64,000 bases of DNA from Hermetia illucens (lineage: Eukaryota; Arthropoda; Insecta; Diptera; Stratiomyidae), in the NCBI RefSeq assembly GCF_905115235.1, contig NC_051849.1, positions 46,737,017 through 46,801,016 on the forward strand. Reading direction: 5' to 3'. Below the pieces are notes generated by a model. The model did no database searches, was not told the DNA's origin, and was given only the letters and a program-made list of their open reading frames with translations. Positions 12,250 through 24,500 of this stretch are shown piece by piece; positions within the stretch are counted from its first letter, which is position 1, and each line of letters starts with the position of its first letter. The translations under genes and the position numbers were made by a program.

Positions 12250-13298
12250 GTTACTTAAAAAGGGGGACAAAGGTGTAGAATTTCTCTAAAAATCAAGTAG
12301 CTCTCTGTCATGCATATCCCGGCAAGTTTCATAAGCATTCCGGTTTCCCATTTCCACGTCAAGGATGTGGTATTTTTTAGCCACTTACGTAGTGCCTTAT
12401 TCACCGGGATGTTTGGTAACAAGGCTTCGTCCGGTGTCGTCAACTCCACATCCTTGAGTTTCCTGATGAGCACCTATCTATTCTTGATGGTTTTTATAAC
12501 GGAAAGTCCCCTTAGTTCCTTAAACCTACCCAACAGCCACTTGGCGATATTTTGTGTGGGGGAACTTGTAGGTGCTATAATTTCCCCAAATTCTTTGCCA
12601 GGTTTGTGGATCTTAGTTAGACCCTTTATTCTTGGCAGTATGGAGTAAGGCTTTCTTAGCAGGTTTGGTTTCCCAATAATGTAGCGGCATTGATTCAATA
12701 CTTTTTCCACCTGTTTAATTAAAACCGGTAAAGTGTCTTTCCCTAATTCAAAATATTCTCCCGCTCGAAGTTTTTCCTATATTGCCGCGTCCGTGCAATC
12801 CGTTTGACCGTTTCAAAATAAAATACCGGGTTTTTCTTCAGTTCCTTTATAATTTTTCCTTGTCATTATGCTATTCGTAATTCCTTGAAGGCCAGTTTAT
12901 TACATGAGGAGAGGATGTTAGCCAACTTATTTCAGGTTGCTTCATGCTATGCCTGCCTCAATATTGATAACAATCGGCTCTTTTGCCAGACGCGGTTGCT
13001 GCGGTGCAAAGCCCATGGTTAATAGTTCTTTATGGTCCTTCGTGAAAGTTTGCTTGGATTTGTTAACTATGAAGTCCAGAAGTATTAATGGTCTATTCGG
13101 AGTAATCTTCTCGCGCGACTTCCTTGTCATGTGGTTTACTTGATGAATTACACTTTTCCGTGTCTTTTCGCATTGGAAGGCCTTCTGGAACTTGTCTACA
13201 GTGTTAGTTAAATCACCTTTTATTTCCTCGAGTTTAAAATGAGTACTATATGCGATCAAAGTCACCCTGGCTAACTGTGCATGAAGATATTTGATCAA
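12250..13298 (-). mobile_element. Penelope-like element remnant (N-terminal and RT part)
   Basis: Reading from 13298 downward, an N-terminal segment contains TFTKDHKELLTMGFA, which fits the region upstream of the RT in Penelope-like proteins. Then comes GLTKIHKPGKEFGEII with SSPTQNIAKWLLGRF (about 12520-12620), the PLE version of an early RT motif (usually LPKIHK...SPT...K). Next is LLPNIPVNKALRKWL (about 12390-12440), matching the FTNIP segment of this RT group. The copy stops near 12250, before the YxDD and GIY-YIG parts. It is broken in several places and clearly old. Confidence 0.75.
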
Positions 13299-13609
13299 GT
13301 TTTTATTAAAAGTTGTTCATCACGTTATCGATGATGTTCTTTATTGTGGTTTGACTGGAAGACGTGGTGAGATCAATGGACTATGTTATCAAACGCCTTT
13401 ACTACACTGGCAACATCTGTGCAGTGCAATGATGAATATTGAAGGCATTGATCAATTTGTTTATCTAAATAGCATTTTTTCTATCGTCAGGATATTCTGA
13501 CCCGTGACAATAAATAATGAGAAACTTGGTCGGCATATAAGTCAAGGTGGTGGTGAATAGGTAACACATTGAAGACGATCGACAACTGCATTCAGGGTTA
13601 TGCCATGGA

Positions 13610-14280
13610 ATGGAAACCACGGTGGCAGTTGAAGCGCATGGCCGAAATAACACTGGTCAATTCAAAAAAATAAAGTTGGGAAATTACAACTTGAAAATTC
13701 CGACCAAAAAAAAAATTGAAATCCTTCATAATTTCTTCTATCTAGAGTCGAAAATCACAACCGAAAACAGCTACAACGAAAAAATCCGCCCATGGTACAG
13801 ACCCCTTTTCAGTTTACAAAAACTGTTCTCACCATAGAGACAAAACTCCTACAGTACAAGGCAATGATCTTACCAATTTTTGTGTATTCCTTGGAGACTT
13901 GGGTTCTAAGTAAAAAAATGCGAACTCTTAGTCGTGTTCGAGAAAATAGTTACAATTTTTGCAGCCCTCGATGGACGCTTTTGTAGTATTTAAATATAAA
14001 TATTTATGAGCGATACTCCGATCGTCTAGTTTTAGATGAAATCCGACTTAATGGGCTTTGGTTGGCAGGTCACTTAATCCGGATGAGTGAGGATAATCTT
14101 GCCCGGAAAGTTTATAAGGGCAATATCTATGGTAGAAATGCCAAATGCTAGATAACTTTTAAAATGCCAAAATGCTAGATAACTTTTAAGAATATGGAAT
14201 TGATCGGCCATGGTACAAAATCGAGACGTCTGGAGCTCTTTGTTAAGACGGTATGCTGGGTGTTGCGCCGTTAATGATAA
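13610..14280 (+). mobile_element. LINE family A, 3' fragment
   Basis: Pieces such as FFYLESKITTENSYNE and [10 protein letters not shown] match the C-terminal part of the LINE at 5000-7668 ([24 protein letters not shown]). The fragment ends with the same GTTGCGCCG tail at about 14260-14270. It is 5'-truncated and has many frame breaks. A short tandem duplication (about 14140-14190, ATGCTAGATAACTTTTAA twice) lies near its end. Confidence 0.75.
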
Positions 14281-14289
14281 TGGAAGCTA

Positions 14290-15848
14290 CATATGGCTAA
14301 CGCGCTATGCCTCACATAGAGGTTTATGGCAATGTATATAAGCTAGAAGGCACTGGGTTAGATGTCAAATCTGTCCAGCGGAATCGGACCAACCATAAAC
14401 TTGAACCGAAACCTGACATGAAAAACACGTGGTACCAGGCAGTAGAGTTCGTCTTGGTCCATTTTGTGGCAATAACATGTACCTGCACTTACCTCACGTG
14501 GAGAGAATCTATGTTTACTTTCCGGGATAAACTCAGCGCTTTGGATTATTCGATCCAAAATACGGAAGGAAGAGCCCTTTTTAGAAAGCATTTCAATACC
14601 AGAGCCTTTAAATACCTTAGATATCAGCATTCTGAATTTCTGAAGCTCGGCACCGGATAGTATCTCCAGCGAAGTGCTGAAACTTATATTTAGGCTTAAC
14701 TTGGACTTGCTACTCAGCGCTCAGAGGGCATCTTGAATATGCTATCCAAAATCGTCAGACCCAAACTAAACGAAGTACGGTAGTTTCCACAGGGAGAGGG
14801 GGATATTAGCTGACGTACTTACGTGAAAAATGTATCTGTTGGTCCGGAAAATCCTAAGAAGGGTTTTGTGCCCTGGAGCTGATCTATAGTCTTCAGAGAA
14901 ATTTTTGGGATGAAGATGAGTAACCCCCATGATACACAGTACATCAAATAAGTACACATATCATAAGCACTAAACCACAGATGCTGGATGTTTAAGGCCT
15001 ATGATGTGCACGGATAAGCTTCTACAATATATTCGCAAGTCCGGACTATTTAGTGCTGATCAAGAAGACTATACACAGGAGAAGCAACTTCAGTGGTAAA
15101 GGGGCACGGAATCTCATTATGCACCTTTCGGGTATGGACGAAGTAGGTAATTTGTGTTGGTGTGTCGATGTCGCCTAGATTAATCCGAAATGAATCTTTA
15201 AGGATTTATTTGCTCCTCACTTCCTAGGAGACCAAACATGTATCTATTGCCGAACATGTTGCATATGTTTGTTTCCATCAAGCTTCCCGATTTTGAAGAA
15301 TTTTTCGCTCAGTGATTCCATCTAGATCCATTGCCATTATTTAGAAATGAATCTTTAAGGAAGCTCTGCCTTTGGTTCCCGTTAGGATGTGGCAATAATG
15401 GTTATAACAGTTGGTACCACGTGCTCATAGAAACTCGCAGCCATGTGCTCCCAGCCACATGGACACGAACCAATACACTGCATCACATACATAGGACTAA
15501 CACCAGCCCTTATACATGGAATTTCGGTCACGCAACTACCGTCGCGATCGAACGTGTGCAAAATTTTTGTCTGTAGAAAATTTTAAAGAATGTGCTGGGA
15601 GCTGATTCTCTTGTGTATAGTCTTCTTGGTGGAGATACTGCTTAGTAAATGTACTGTGACCCTGTCCTTATTCCCTTATAGTGGGGTCACAATTGTTCAC
15701 TGAAGATGGTTTGGAAATATTGAGACGGTACTCCCGATGATATTATTAGGAATTTTTAAAAACAGAGCAAACCCTAAATCACGTTTGGCACGTTTGCAGC
15801 TAACACTACCACCCTGAATATCAATATCCTCCCGCCCCAGGTATGGAT
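14290..15848. other. Unassigned intergenic stretch with one decayed hammerhead-like motif
   Basis: No gene or transposon protein is recognisable. At about 15690-15730 (plus) there is CACTGAAGATGGTTTGGAAATATTGAGAC-like sequence in which CUGAAGA and GAAA survive but the stem II hairpin has been lost; it may be a dead relative of the hammerhead motifs. Confidence 0.35.
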
Positions 15849-16195
15849 ACTATCTAGAGAATTTTTTTTTTTTTTTTTATGGATGGAGGTGGAAATCTTA
15901 GAAAGACGCTGCTGCGCTAGGTTGCAGCAGTGTGTGGGATTCACACCCACTAAAACCACCCCCACTCTTCCGCCCCTCCCCGCGGGACCACCGTGAAGTA
16001 TTACTTCGCGGGAGAGGCTCTGGTTCGATATACCAGCTCGTCCATGTCACGTCTCCGTCGCGCCGCCTTCCGAGCTCGATCCAACTCCAGGAGTTTTGTC
16101 TGCACCACGGCCGTTTACCGCCATCCAGTTTTCCTCCGACTTCAACATCTCTTCCACCAGGTTGGAGGGCTCGATATCCGCCCCTAAGATGATGT

Positions 16196-19018
16196 TCAAC
16201 CTCCTTTTCTGCTGCAGAAATCTGGGACAATGGAACATAACGTGCTCCGGGTCCTCGAGTGTAGCACCGCATTCAGGACAGTTGGGAGACTCGCGTCCAA
16301 CTCGAAGCGATACAAGTACTTCCTATAGCCACCGTGTCCCGTAAGGAACTGTGTCAGGTGGTAATTCAATTCTCCATGCTTTCGGTTGACCCATTTCTCG
16401 ATACACGGGATCAATGTATGGGTCCACCTGCCCTTGTCGGAGTTATCCCACCGTTGTTGCCACTTGTCACACAACTCTCTCCTGATGGCTTTTCGGAAAC
16501 CCGCATTCACCTCGGTTGGATTTGCCTTCCGTTTTTCGTTGAGCCAGTGTGCCTCGCTCACTAGAAGATCTATAGGGATCATTCCTGCGATAACACATAC
16601 TGCCTCCGTCGACGCCGTGCTAAATGCGCTACACACCCTTAGCGCAATTGGCCGGTATGCCGAACATATCTTCCTCCGGTTGACAGCGTGGTTCAACGCT
16701 CCCGCCCAGACAGGGGCCGCGTATAGCAGGATCGACCTCACCACTCCTGCGATGAGTAGCCTGCGACTATACTTCGGCCCTCCCACGTTAGGCATCATCC
16801 TTGCAAGGAATGAGCTGGCATTTGCTGCCTTCTCTCGCGCATAATCCAAGTGTCCCTTGAAACTCAGCTTGGCATCGATCATCACCCCCAGGTATTTGAC
16901 AACCGATTTTGAGACGACCTCACGATTACCAACCTGGATGGTAACCGTGTTGTTCTTCCTACGGTTGGTAATGAGGACCGCCTCCGTCTTTTCGTCCGCC
17001 AGGTCCAGCTTGACCATTCGTAACCATGACTTGATGGTATGAATGGCTTCATTTGCATAAAGCTCCACGTCCTCGGGATGCTTTGCAACTACCGCCAAGT
17101 CGTCCGCAAAACCAATCAGCGTTGTCTCCTCCGGCACGCGAAGGCCAAGCACTCCATCGTACATTATGTTCCACAGCAGCGATCCCAATACAGAACCTTG
17201 AGGCACACCTGCTGTCACAATGTACTCCTTCGGCCCGTCGTCCGTCTCGTACCAGAGAAGTCTGTCCGAAAAGTAACTCTCGATGAGCCGAGCCAAGTAG
17301 CTAGGAACACCCAGTTTGGCCAAAGCGCCCTTAATCCAGCCCCAGTTGGCTGAGTTAAAAGCATTTTTGACGTCCAGCGTCACCAGAGTACAGCATTTGC
17401 CCATGGCCATTGCATTTCGAGCCAATTCCACGACCTTTGCTACTGCATCGACCGTAGAACGGGCTCGCCGAAACCCATATTGCCGCTCTGAAAGACCACC
17501 CGCAAGCTCGATGAACGGGAGCAGCCTGTAGTATATCACCCTCTCCAACATCTTCCCCATGGTGTCTAAGAGACAAATAGAGCGATATGAAGAGGGCACG
17601 CCGGGTGGTTTTCGGGGCCTCGGTAGCAAGACCAGCTTCTGCCTCTTCCACTGGGCGGGAAACACTCCTTCCGCCATGCACGATTCGAATGTGCTTGCGA
17701 ACCACCTTGGTCTGGCCTTGACCGCCACCTTCAGAGCCTTGTTCGAGATTCCGTCCAATCCCGGAGCCTTGCTGTCCCCAATACGTCTGCAGATTTCCCA
17801 AAGTTCCTCTTCGGTAACATCAGGGATCGAGAAGACGTCCTGCTGAGCTGCCAGTTGGGGTTCTCTTTCGTCCTGCTCCTGCTGCGGGAAAAGAGTTGTA
17901 ATTATTTGCAACAAGAGTCGTGGGCATGTCACCTGAGGTGATTTTCGCCCGCGGATCTTCTTCATTACAACTTGGTAGGCTGTACCCCACGGATTTGTAT
18001 TAGCCTCCATGCAGAGCTTCTGGTAGCATTCCCGCTTGCTTCTCCGAATGGCCTTCTTAAGGTTGCTTTGCAGATCCCTGTATTCCTCCTCACGCTCCTG
18101 GTGCTCCGACCTTCCCCTTGCCCTGTGGGAAAGTCTCCTCGCTCGGAGACAAGAGGATCTCAAGGCAGCGATCTCCGTGTTCCACCAGTAGTTTGGCCTC
18201 TTGCCGTGGTGCAAACGTCGTCGTGGCATCGTAGCGTCGCATGCTTCGGTTACACGCTGAGACAGCTGTGTGACCCTTTCCACCGCTGTTCCATCCGGGT
18301 CATGGGCTCCCTCCAATGCGGCCAGGAATGTCTCCTCGTCGAAAACTCCGATAGACCAGCCAACCGCCTTAGCCTTTCCACCTCCAGAGCGTCGTTGACT
18401 GCTTCCCCGGTTCCCAATGCGGAGGAAGATGGCCTGGTGGTCACTGTGGGTGTAGTGCTCACTCACTTGCCAAGCCATCTCCCTCACCAGTGAAGTGCTA
18501 ACAAATGTCAGGTCAACAATCGAACCCGACCCTCTTCCTCGAAAGGTGGGCACGCATCCAACGTTGGCCAGCACGATGTCCAGCTCCGCAAATGACTCCA
18601 ACAGAATTTGACCTCTGGTGTTCGTCGATCGGCTTCCCCACTCCAGGGCCCACGCGTTGAAATCGCCTGGAATAATTTTAGGGCTGCGGTCTCTAGCGTC
18701 CAACACCAGACTGTCTAACATCTCCTCATATTGTGCTAAGGTTGCACTAGGAGGAGCGTAGCAGCTGTAAATATGGACACCGTTGACCTCCGTCCTTATA
18801 AAACCGGCTGCCGGGGGGGCCATGACTTCCTAAATGGCCTGTCTTCCGCACGCCCAGATTGCGGCGTTGCCAGACGCATCCACCGCCCTAGTCGCACCGC
18901 CGTAGTTTCTGTACGGCTCGCAAATAACCGCGACATCGACATTCGACTCTCGAATGGTTTGCGAGAGCAGGTCCTGAGCTGCCTCACAGTGATTGAGATT
19001 GATTTGTATCAATCTCAT
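16196..19018 (-). pseudogene. R1-clade LINE ORF2 (APE endonuclease + reverse transcriptase), one internal stop, C-terminal frameshift
   Basis: The endonuclease starts MRLIQINLNHCEAAQDLL and includes GDFNAWALEWGSRSTN and HYTHSDHQAI. The RT includes APGLDGISNKALK, SYRSICLLDTMGKMLERV, ERQYGFRRARSTVDA, GVPQGSVLGSLLWN and the active site GFADDLAVVA. One in-frame TAG lies at 18830-18832, between endonuclease blocks; otherwise the frame is open to 16196. Near 16285 a one-base shift moves the C-terminal zinc motif CPECGATLEDPEHVMFHC into a neighbouring frame, so the open frame ends in an unrelated tail. The copy is dead but very close to intact. Confidence 0.92.
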
Positions 19019-20583
19019 TTGCCTGTGCGGTTCAGCTCCCTCCTATATACCGGACATCTGCTGCTTCCCGCAATATGCCGGCCGTCCACGCCCTCTTTCC
19101 CACTACATAACATGCACCGTGGATCTCCGGTGCAATCTTTGATGAGGTGGCCCTCTTCCCCACACTTCCTGCAACTCCTCGACCTATCATGCTGGCTAGT
19201 GCATGCCGCCGCAAAATGGCCGAAATCGAGGCATCTGAAGCATCTCTTTAGAGATATTTGCTCCCTGAGCCTGCACACGACCCAACCTACTCTTACCTTG
19301 CCCGCGGTAATTAACTTAATAGCTGATTCCGCCGGCAAACTAATAATAGCGGCCTGTGTGCCACCATATGCCTTCTTCATCCTTTTTATGGTACTCTGGT
19401 CTATATCGCCAAGGTTGAACTGCTGCTTGAGCGCAGCACAGATGTCCTCCCGTGAGGTGACTTCATCTAGGTCTTTGCATTCAACCACTATCTCCTGTTT
19501 CCGAGCTCTTACCTCAGCTTCCTCTCTAAATACACTTTCCACCTTCCCGCGGAAGTTATCGGCCGACTTGTCGGCGGATTTACTTAACTCCAGCATCAGA
19601 TCCCCTCTCTGTGTTCGCCTGATACGGCTCACATTATCCCCCAAATCCTTCAATTCCGGGTCTGACTTCACCTTTCGGAGGATGTCGGCATAGGACATAC
19701 TTCCCTTCTTGGAAATAATTATTATTTCCGGGCGGAGCTTCTTTTTGTCCTTTTTCCTCTTGTTGCTCACCTTAGTCCACTGTTCGGGCCTCCGGGCGTT
19801 GGTTTCTTCCACTTTTGTAGGTGTTGTGGCTGCAATCGTGAGATTACCGACTTTCGCGGGTACTCTCCCCGGCTCCGCCTTCTTTGATGAAGAGGCTTTT
19901 TTCTTCTTCGGGACTTGCTGTGGTCCAAGAGGCTCGCTGGTACCGTCTCTAGCCCGTTTTCCTGTCTTCCCGCCTGCTTTATCACGGGGAGGCGTCACCT
20001 GCGTTTCCCTTGTGACCTTGCCAACTGACGCTTGGGAATTCTTTTCTTCGAGTGCCTTGATATAAGACAATTTAATGCCTCTTATCAAGGCTCGAATATT
20101 TTGGTGGATATTCCGCCTCTCCTTGATGAATTCGCACAGTTCATTTATTCGTTCCCCGAGTGTAACGAACGCCATTCCGGTATGTTCCCGTTTGCTTTCG
20201 CGCCTTGCGCCACAAGGAATGATCTCGATTAAGGGACTATTCGTATTTCTTTCAGAGTCCCGCGACGAATCTCGACTACCAAAAAGAACCATTGTTCTCG
20301 GGGGTGATCTCCCAAGCTTCGAACTCCTCCTAAAAGGATCCGGTGTGGACCTAATTTCCACTCCACCATTATCTCTTGTAGCATTAGATGCCACAGTAGC
20401 CAAGTTTCCCACTACTGAGGGACTGCGGTCGTTGGATATTGATGGCCCAAAAACCGCCGGCACTGGGTTTCCGAAGCCCTGCACCGTAAAAAAACTACTT
20501 TTCTCTTCTTCCATATTTGGTTTAATTTCTGGGTGTCCTTCCCATAGCCAATTTTTATCCACGGGTGGGCGTTTACTTCCCAC
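19015..20583 (-). CDS. R1-clade LINE ORF1 (gag-like nucleic-acid-binding protein), 522 aa
   Basis: ORF1 proteins of R1-clade LINEs bind the element RNA and form the ribonucleoprotein. The N-terminal half is charged and low in complexity, with a basic stretch around KKKKASSSKK. The C-terminus holds a run of zinc knuckles: CFRCLDFGHFAAAC, CRKCGEEGHLIKDC and then CMLCSGKEGVDGRH followed by C, the three-knuckle pattern of this clade. The frame is open end to end from ATG at 20583. The stop TGA overlaps the ORF2 start by ATGA, which suggests stop-start coupling for ORF2 translation. Confidence 0.9.
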   Translation of the reverse strand: MGSKRPPVDKNWLWEGHPEIKPNMEEEKSSFFTVQGFGNPVPAVFGPSISNDRSPSVVGNLATVASNATRDNGGVEIRSTPDPFRRSSKLGRSPPRTMVLFGSRDSSRDSERNTNSPLIEIIPCGARRESKREHTGMAFVTLGERINELCEFIKERRNIHQNIRALIRGIKLSYIKALEEKNSQASVGKVTRETQVTPPRDKAGGKTGKRARDGTSEPLGPQQVPKKKKASSSKKAEPGRVPAKVGNLTIAATTPTKVEETNARRPEQWTKVSNKRKKDKKKLRPEIIIISKKGSMSYADILRKVKSDPELKDLGDNVSRIRRTQRGDLMLELSKSADKSADNFRGKVESVFREEAEVRARKQEIVVECKDLDEVTSREDICAALKQQFNLGDIDQSTIKRMKKAYGGTQAAIISLPAESAIKLITAGKVRVGWVVCRLREQISLKRCFRCLDFGHFAAACTSQHDRSRSCRKCGEEGHLIKDCTGDPRCMLCSGKEGVDGRHIAGSSRCPVYRRELNRTGK

Positions 20584-20739
20584 CTACCCGGCCTGCGCAT
20601 AAGCATGCCCATACACGCACATCTCCGGATGCGTGCATGTGCATGCCCATGACACATTCGCCGAGCATTCCCTTATCCGCACGAAGGGACGCGCCTGATG
20701 GGAGATTTGGCAACTCCACACAGGACTATCTAGAGAATT

Positions 20740-21574
20740 AAACCTTACCGTACCTTAACATAACGCATTCACAATGAAGCCGTTAGTTCCTGTTTCAAAA
20801 TGTTCACCTACTAACCCTGGTGGCCAGGCTTTTGTATAAGAAGAAGTAATTGAACTCATTGGCAAGGAATACAAACAACAGGCCAGTGGAAAGGTTGAAG
20901 TCACGTAATTATTAGTCACGGTGTCGAAGGTCGGTGCACGCTCAAACTCATTCCTATTATGAAGAAATGATGTGAGGGTAGACAGGAGGAAATGAAATGC
21001 CACATGACGTCCTTAACCAGAAGTGCAGTCAAACCTAAGCTACAAAGGAATATCTAGATTGTGATTCTATTCGTGCAGGATTCGAGGGATGACGAAGAGT
21101 CACACAGCACCTAGATCAAGGGGCGAATTGAAATCGGTGTGCCTTTTAAAGATTTCCATTCCAATAAAAACAATACAAGTATATGTTATTGGGAAAAAAA
21201 CTACATAATGTTAATACGTGAGACTACACTGGATCATATACCTACTGTTGACGCGATAAATTAGCATTCCTGGCCAAATTTAACTCTACATTCGATTTTG
21301 TGTATAACATACCTACTTGCTCGGAATAATCCTTTGCGTACATGTATCGATAATAATGAAGGAGAAGATAATATCGCAGATGAAAGCTAAATACTAATCT
21401 TTTTCGATATGGTTCCGCCGATAATAACCACTTGGGCTCATAAATAGTTTATTCGTTTATCTTTAATACGGATCTCGGTCCGCCTCTTTGGCATATAATA
21501 TAGATACGTATATGCATTGTATGCCCGATTTATACAGGTTGTGAATTCATTCAGTGAAGGATACTAAAGGGAAG
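20740..21574. promoter_or_regulatory. Upstream region of the pickpocket gene
   Basis: This lies between the R1 target duplication and the ppk start codon. An ATTTATAC sequence at about 21527-21534 lies roughly 20-25 bp upstream of an arthropod-initiator-like TCAGT (21551-21555), a spacing compatible with TATA/Inr. No other gene-like frame is convincing. Confidence 0.35.
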
Positions 21575-24500
21575 ATGGCTTCGAATAATGTTGCGAAGGT
21601 TTTGAAACTGACACTAAATCAGTACTTTGAAAGCACATCTTTAGATGGATATAAATTTTTCATTGAACTGAAGGGGCAAACAGTACAAAGGTAAGTTTTT
21701 GATTTTTGAAATGATTACAAGTTTATCACTTTCACATGGCTCTACTACTAACCAAATTAAAAAGGATATACATACATGGAGTGTGAATGCTTAAAGTATG
21801 TTCCATACATACATATTCATATCATTCACGCTGCTAATACGATCAATTTCCAGATGTGTTTGGGGCCTGATTTTGCTAGTTAACTTCGCCTTTTCTATCT
21901 ACATCGTGTCCTACGCCTGGCAAACTTTCACCTCGAATCCGACCATCACTACATTGGAAAGTCAGGAGTATCCTATTTGGAACGTACCATTTCCCGCTGT
22001 TGCAATTTGTAGTGTTAATAAATTTAGTTTGAAAGCAGTAAAGCAATACGTACAGGAACTGTAAGAAATATTCCCAATAGTCCTTTTCAAATAGTACATC
22101 GTGATGTATATTCTTTTTTTATAGAAAAATGAAAATGTTCAATTCAACCACTGAGAGCCAATTGATGGAAAGTATGTTGTTACTGGGGTCCATGTACGAC
22201 ATCGGTTCCGCAAATTCGGACGATGCTGCCAGTTTTCAGAATGTTCTGGATTACTATGACTCCAACAAGGATGACGGATTTTATGATATCCGAAGTGTTA
22301 TGGAAAAGGTATGTATATAAGTTATTTAATTTTCAAATATAGATTTTTGTAGAAGGTAATTTCAAGCTTATACATTATGACGGTGCGTTGGTTGAGTTGA
22401 TTGAGCGTCAGTTCCTCGGTCTTATTACCTTAGGTTCAAATCCTGGTTGTTATGGATTATTTTGTTGTCTTTGTCTTTTTGCTCGTTTCCCCTTCAGTAA
22501 GCTTATAACTGCACGGTATTTAGAGTGATGATAATAAAATTGAAGTGCATTCTCATTGAAAATGCCCCACATTCTGCGAAGAAATGAGCAAGAGATATAT
22601 TGTACATTATATAAGATCTTGAGCACTTCAGCAACAAATATCACATTCACTCTCAAAACCCAAAAATGTATTACCGAATTTCCGATCGTTGTAAACTGGC
22701 TAAAGAGCTAACGTTATTAAATTGAAAACATACGATTATATACGAATATGGAATGCCCCCCAGACAATATATTTCCGAAATAAGTGCAAATCCCAAAGTT
22801 GATGGCTTTTCACATCTACAATGTTACTGTACATGCATTGAAGAAGAGAGAATCTAGACTCCAAAATATCGATATACGAGGAGAATAAACAAAACGTGTC
22901 TGCTCTTTAATTACAAAGAAAGGCAAAAAGCTACTTAAATTCTGTCGTACCTAGAGGGAAACCGTTGAAATATAGTCTGACGTCGTTGCGTTTCATCTAA
23001 TGTGTGCATCGATTACTTAACTATGTTTATGTTGAGAAAGTAGCGTTTCCAGATTTTGGATCAAACGGCAAAGGCCAATTTAGCGCAATTAATGCCTCGA
23101 ACGACATCAAATTCAATACCGCTGTCGGCAGAAGCAACGCTACCTATATTTACAAACTGATCGACCACTTCCATGTTTTGCAAATTAATACAAATAGAAA
23201 TTACTGCAATTTTCCATCAGACTAAGCGCCTTGAGTTTATTGGTATTTACCTTCAGTCCCACTGTGACCGACTCCTTTCCCAAGTCCAGAGCTATTTGAC
23301 CAAACAGATATCATCAATGTAGTTCAGGTATTTGAGGAAAGATGGCATAGTCCATTAAACCCCTCCATGGCAATTTAAAGTGCACACACACACAATAATT
23401 CGGAAAGCTGCCTGCTCACTGTCGACCAAGTTATTGAGATGTTCCTTGATGCGTCCCAAGATGATTTAGCTAAAAGTACCCCCCTTGACGCACTCAAAAC
23501 GATGTCCTTTTTCGAAATCTTAACGATCATCCAGCTTCCACCCTCCAGAAAAGATCTCACATTTCGTGGATGCATTGATGATTGAGATAATTTCACTTTT
23601 ATTTTGAGGAGCAGTCCATATCCGCATACTACGGTGACTAGCCATTTCATCAACAAAAGGCGAAACTCCTCAAGATATGTTACGGTTGAGAACCGTGGTG
23701 AAATCCGGTTCCACCTCTCCAAATTCTCATCATCGTCAATGAGGGGTCAACCGTTAACGTCCATCGCAGGGCTACCGAGGGATTTGCGACAGCCTGCAAG
23801 TTCTTACATGTTGCGGTATACGGCTTTGAAAGCATTGCTATTTTTGGCAGCTTCTGCTTCCCTGGCCGGAGCAATAATTAATTTCTCGTTGTTTCACGCG
23901 GTATCGGAGCTCAAGCATGTGACGCTTGTCCGAACTCAAAGCAAACAATTGAAACTTAAATCCCTTTCGTTTATCGATTCGCCTCCATGATTCTGCACCC
24001 AGCCAGATTACCGCTCCATAGGTAATCATTGGCCTTGCTATTGCACTGTATGTCCAGAGTAGTATTGCATCCCCATAGTTTTCCTGCTGTATATTGATCT
24101 GGTGCTCAGAGGTGGCGGTGAGGAAGATGGGGCGGCAACCCTATCGGCCAAACCAAAACCAAGTGGTCGAGGAGAACCTCCATAGTGGTGGCACCGGGAT
24201 ACGCTGTAATTGCTTTGGCTTGCCGGCCGTGATTCAGTAGACGAATGCTCCAAAGACCTAATTAGGGCGATCAGACCCGAGTCTGCACGGGGACTCATCT
24301 GAAGTGATAAATTGGTCACGAAACCTTACCAGGGGTATACTGGTACCATGGGAACCGGGAAAGCCCCTGGACTCACATACTTCGGGAGAACTCCTGTTAT
24401 ATGTGAGGACAGCTCGGTTATTTGCGGTTGGCCCCCCTAGTGGGAGTTTCATGGTGGTTGTGGTTGTGCTCAAGCGAGAAGAGACCTTCGGGCCTCGACG

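Larger units (their letters stand above)
15864..20724 (-). mobile_element. R1-clade LINE, nearly full length, with 15-bp target duplication
   Basis: The element is flanked by perfect 15-bp copies of ACTATCTAGAGAATT at 15849-15863 and 20725-20739. Its 3' end is a poly(A) tail, seen as a T run to about 15878. It carries ORF1 (20583-19015) and ORF2 (19018-16196) in the ATGA overlap typical of two-ORF LINEs. The 5' UTR is about 140 bp. Base composition is much more GC-rich than the surroundings. Only two disabling changes are seen in ORF2, so insertion was recent. It is not in rDNA, unlike canonical R1. Confidence 0.93.

Noticed and set aside
12826-12845. CUGAAGA ... GAAA words on the minus strand upstream of the Penelope-like remnant
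   Set aside because: The intervening sequence gives only an A/U run as stem II and no stem I; the layout differs from the other copies.
16334-18493. Several long plus-strand frames (e.g. 16386-16844, 17972-18493)
   Set aside because: Antisense shadows of the R1 ORF2; none carries a known domain.
18773-19693. 306-codon plus-strand open frame
   Set aside because: It is exactly antisense to the R1 ORF1/ORF2 junction, has no recognisable motif, and arises from the GC-rich coding of the LINE.
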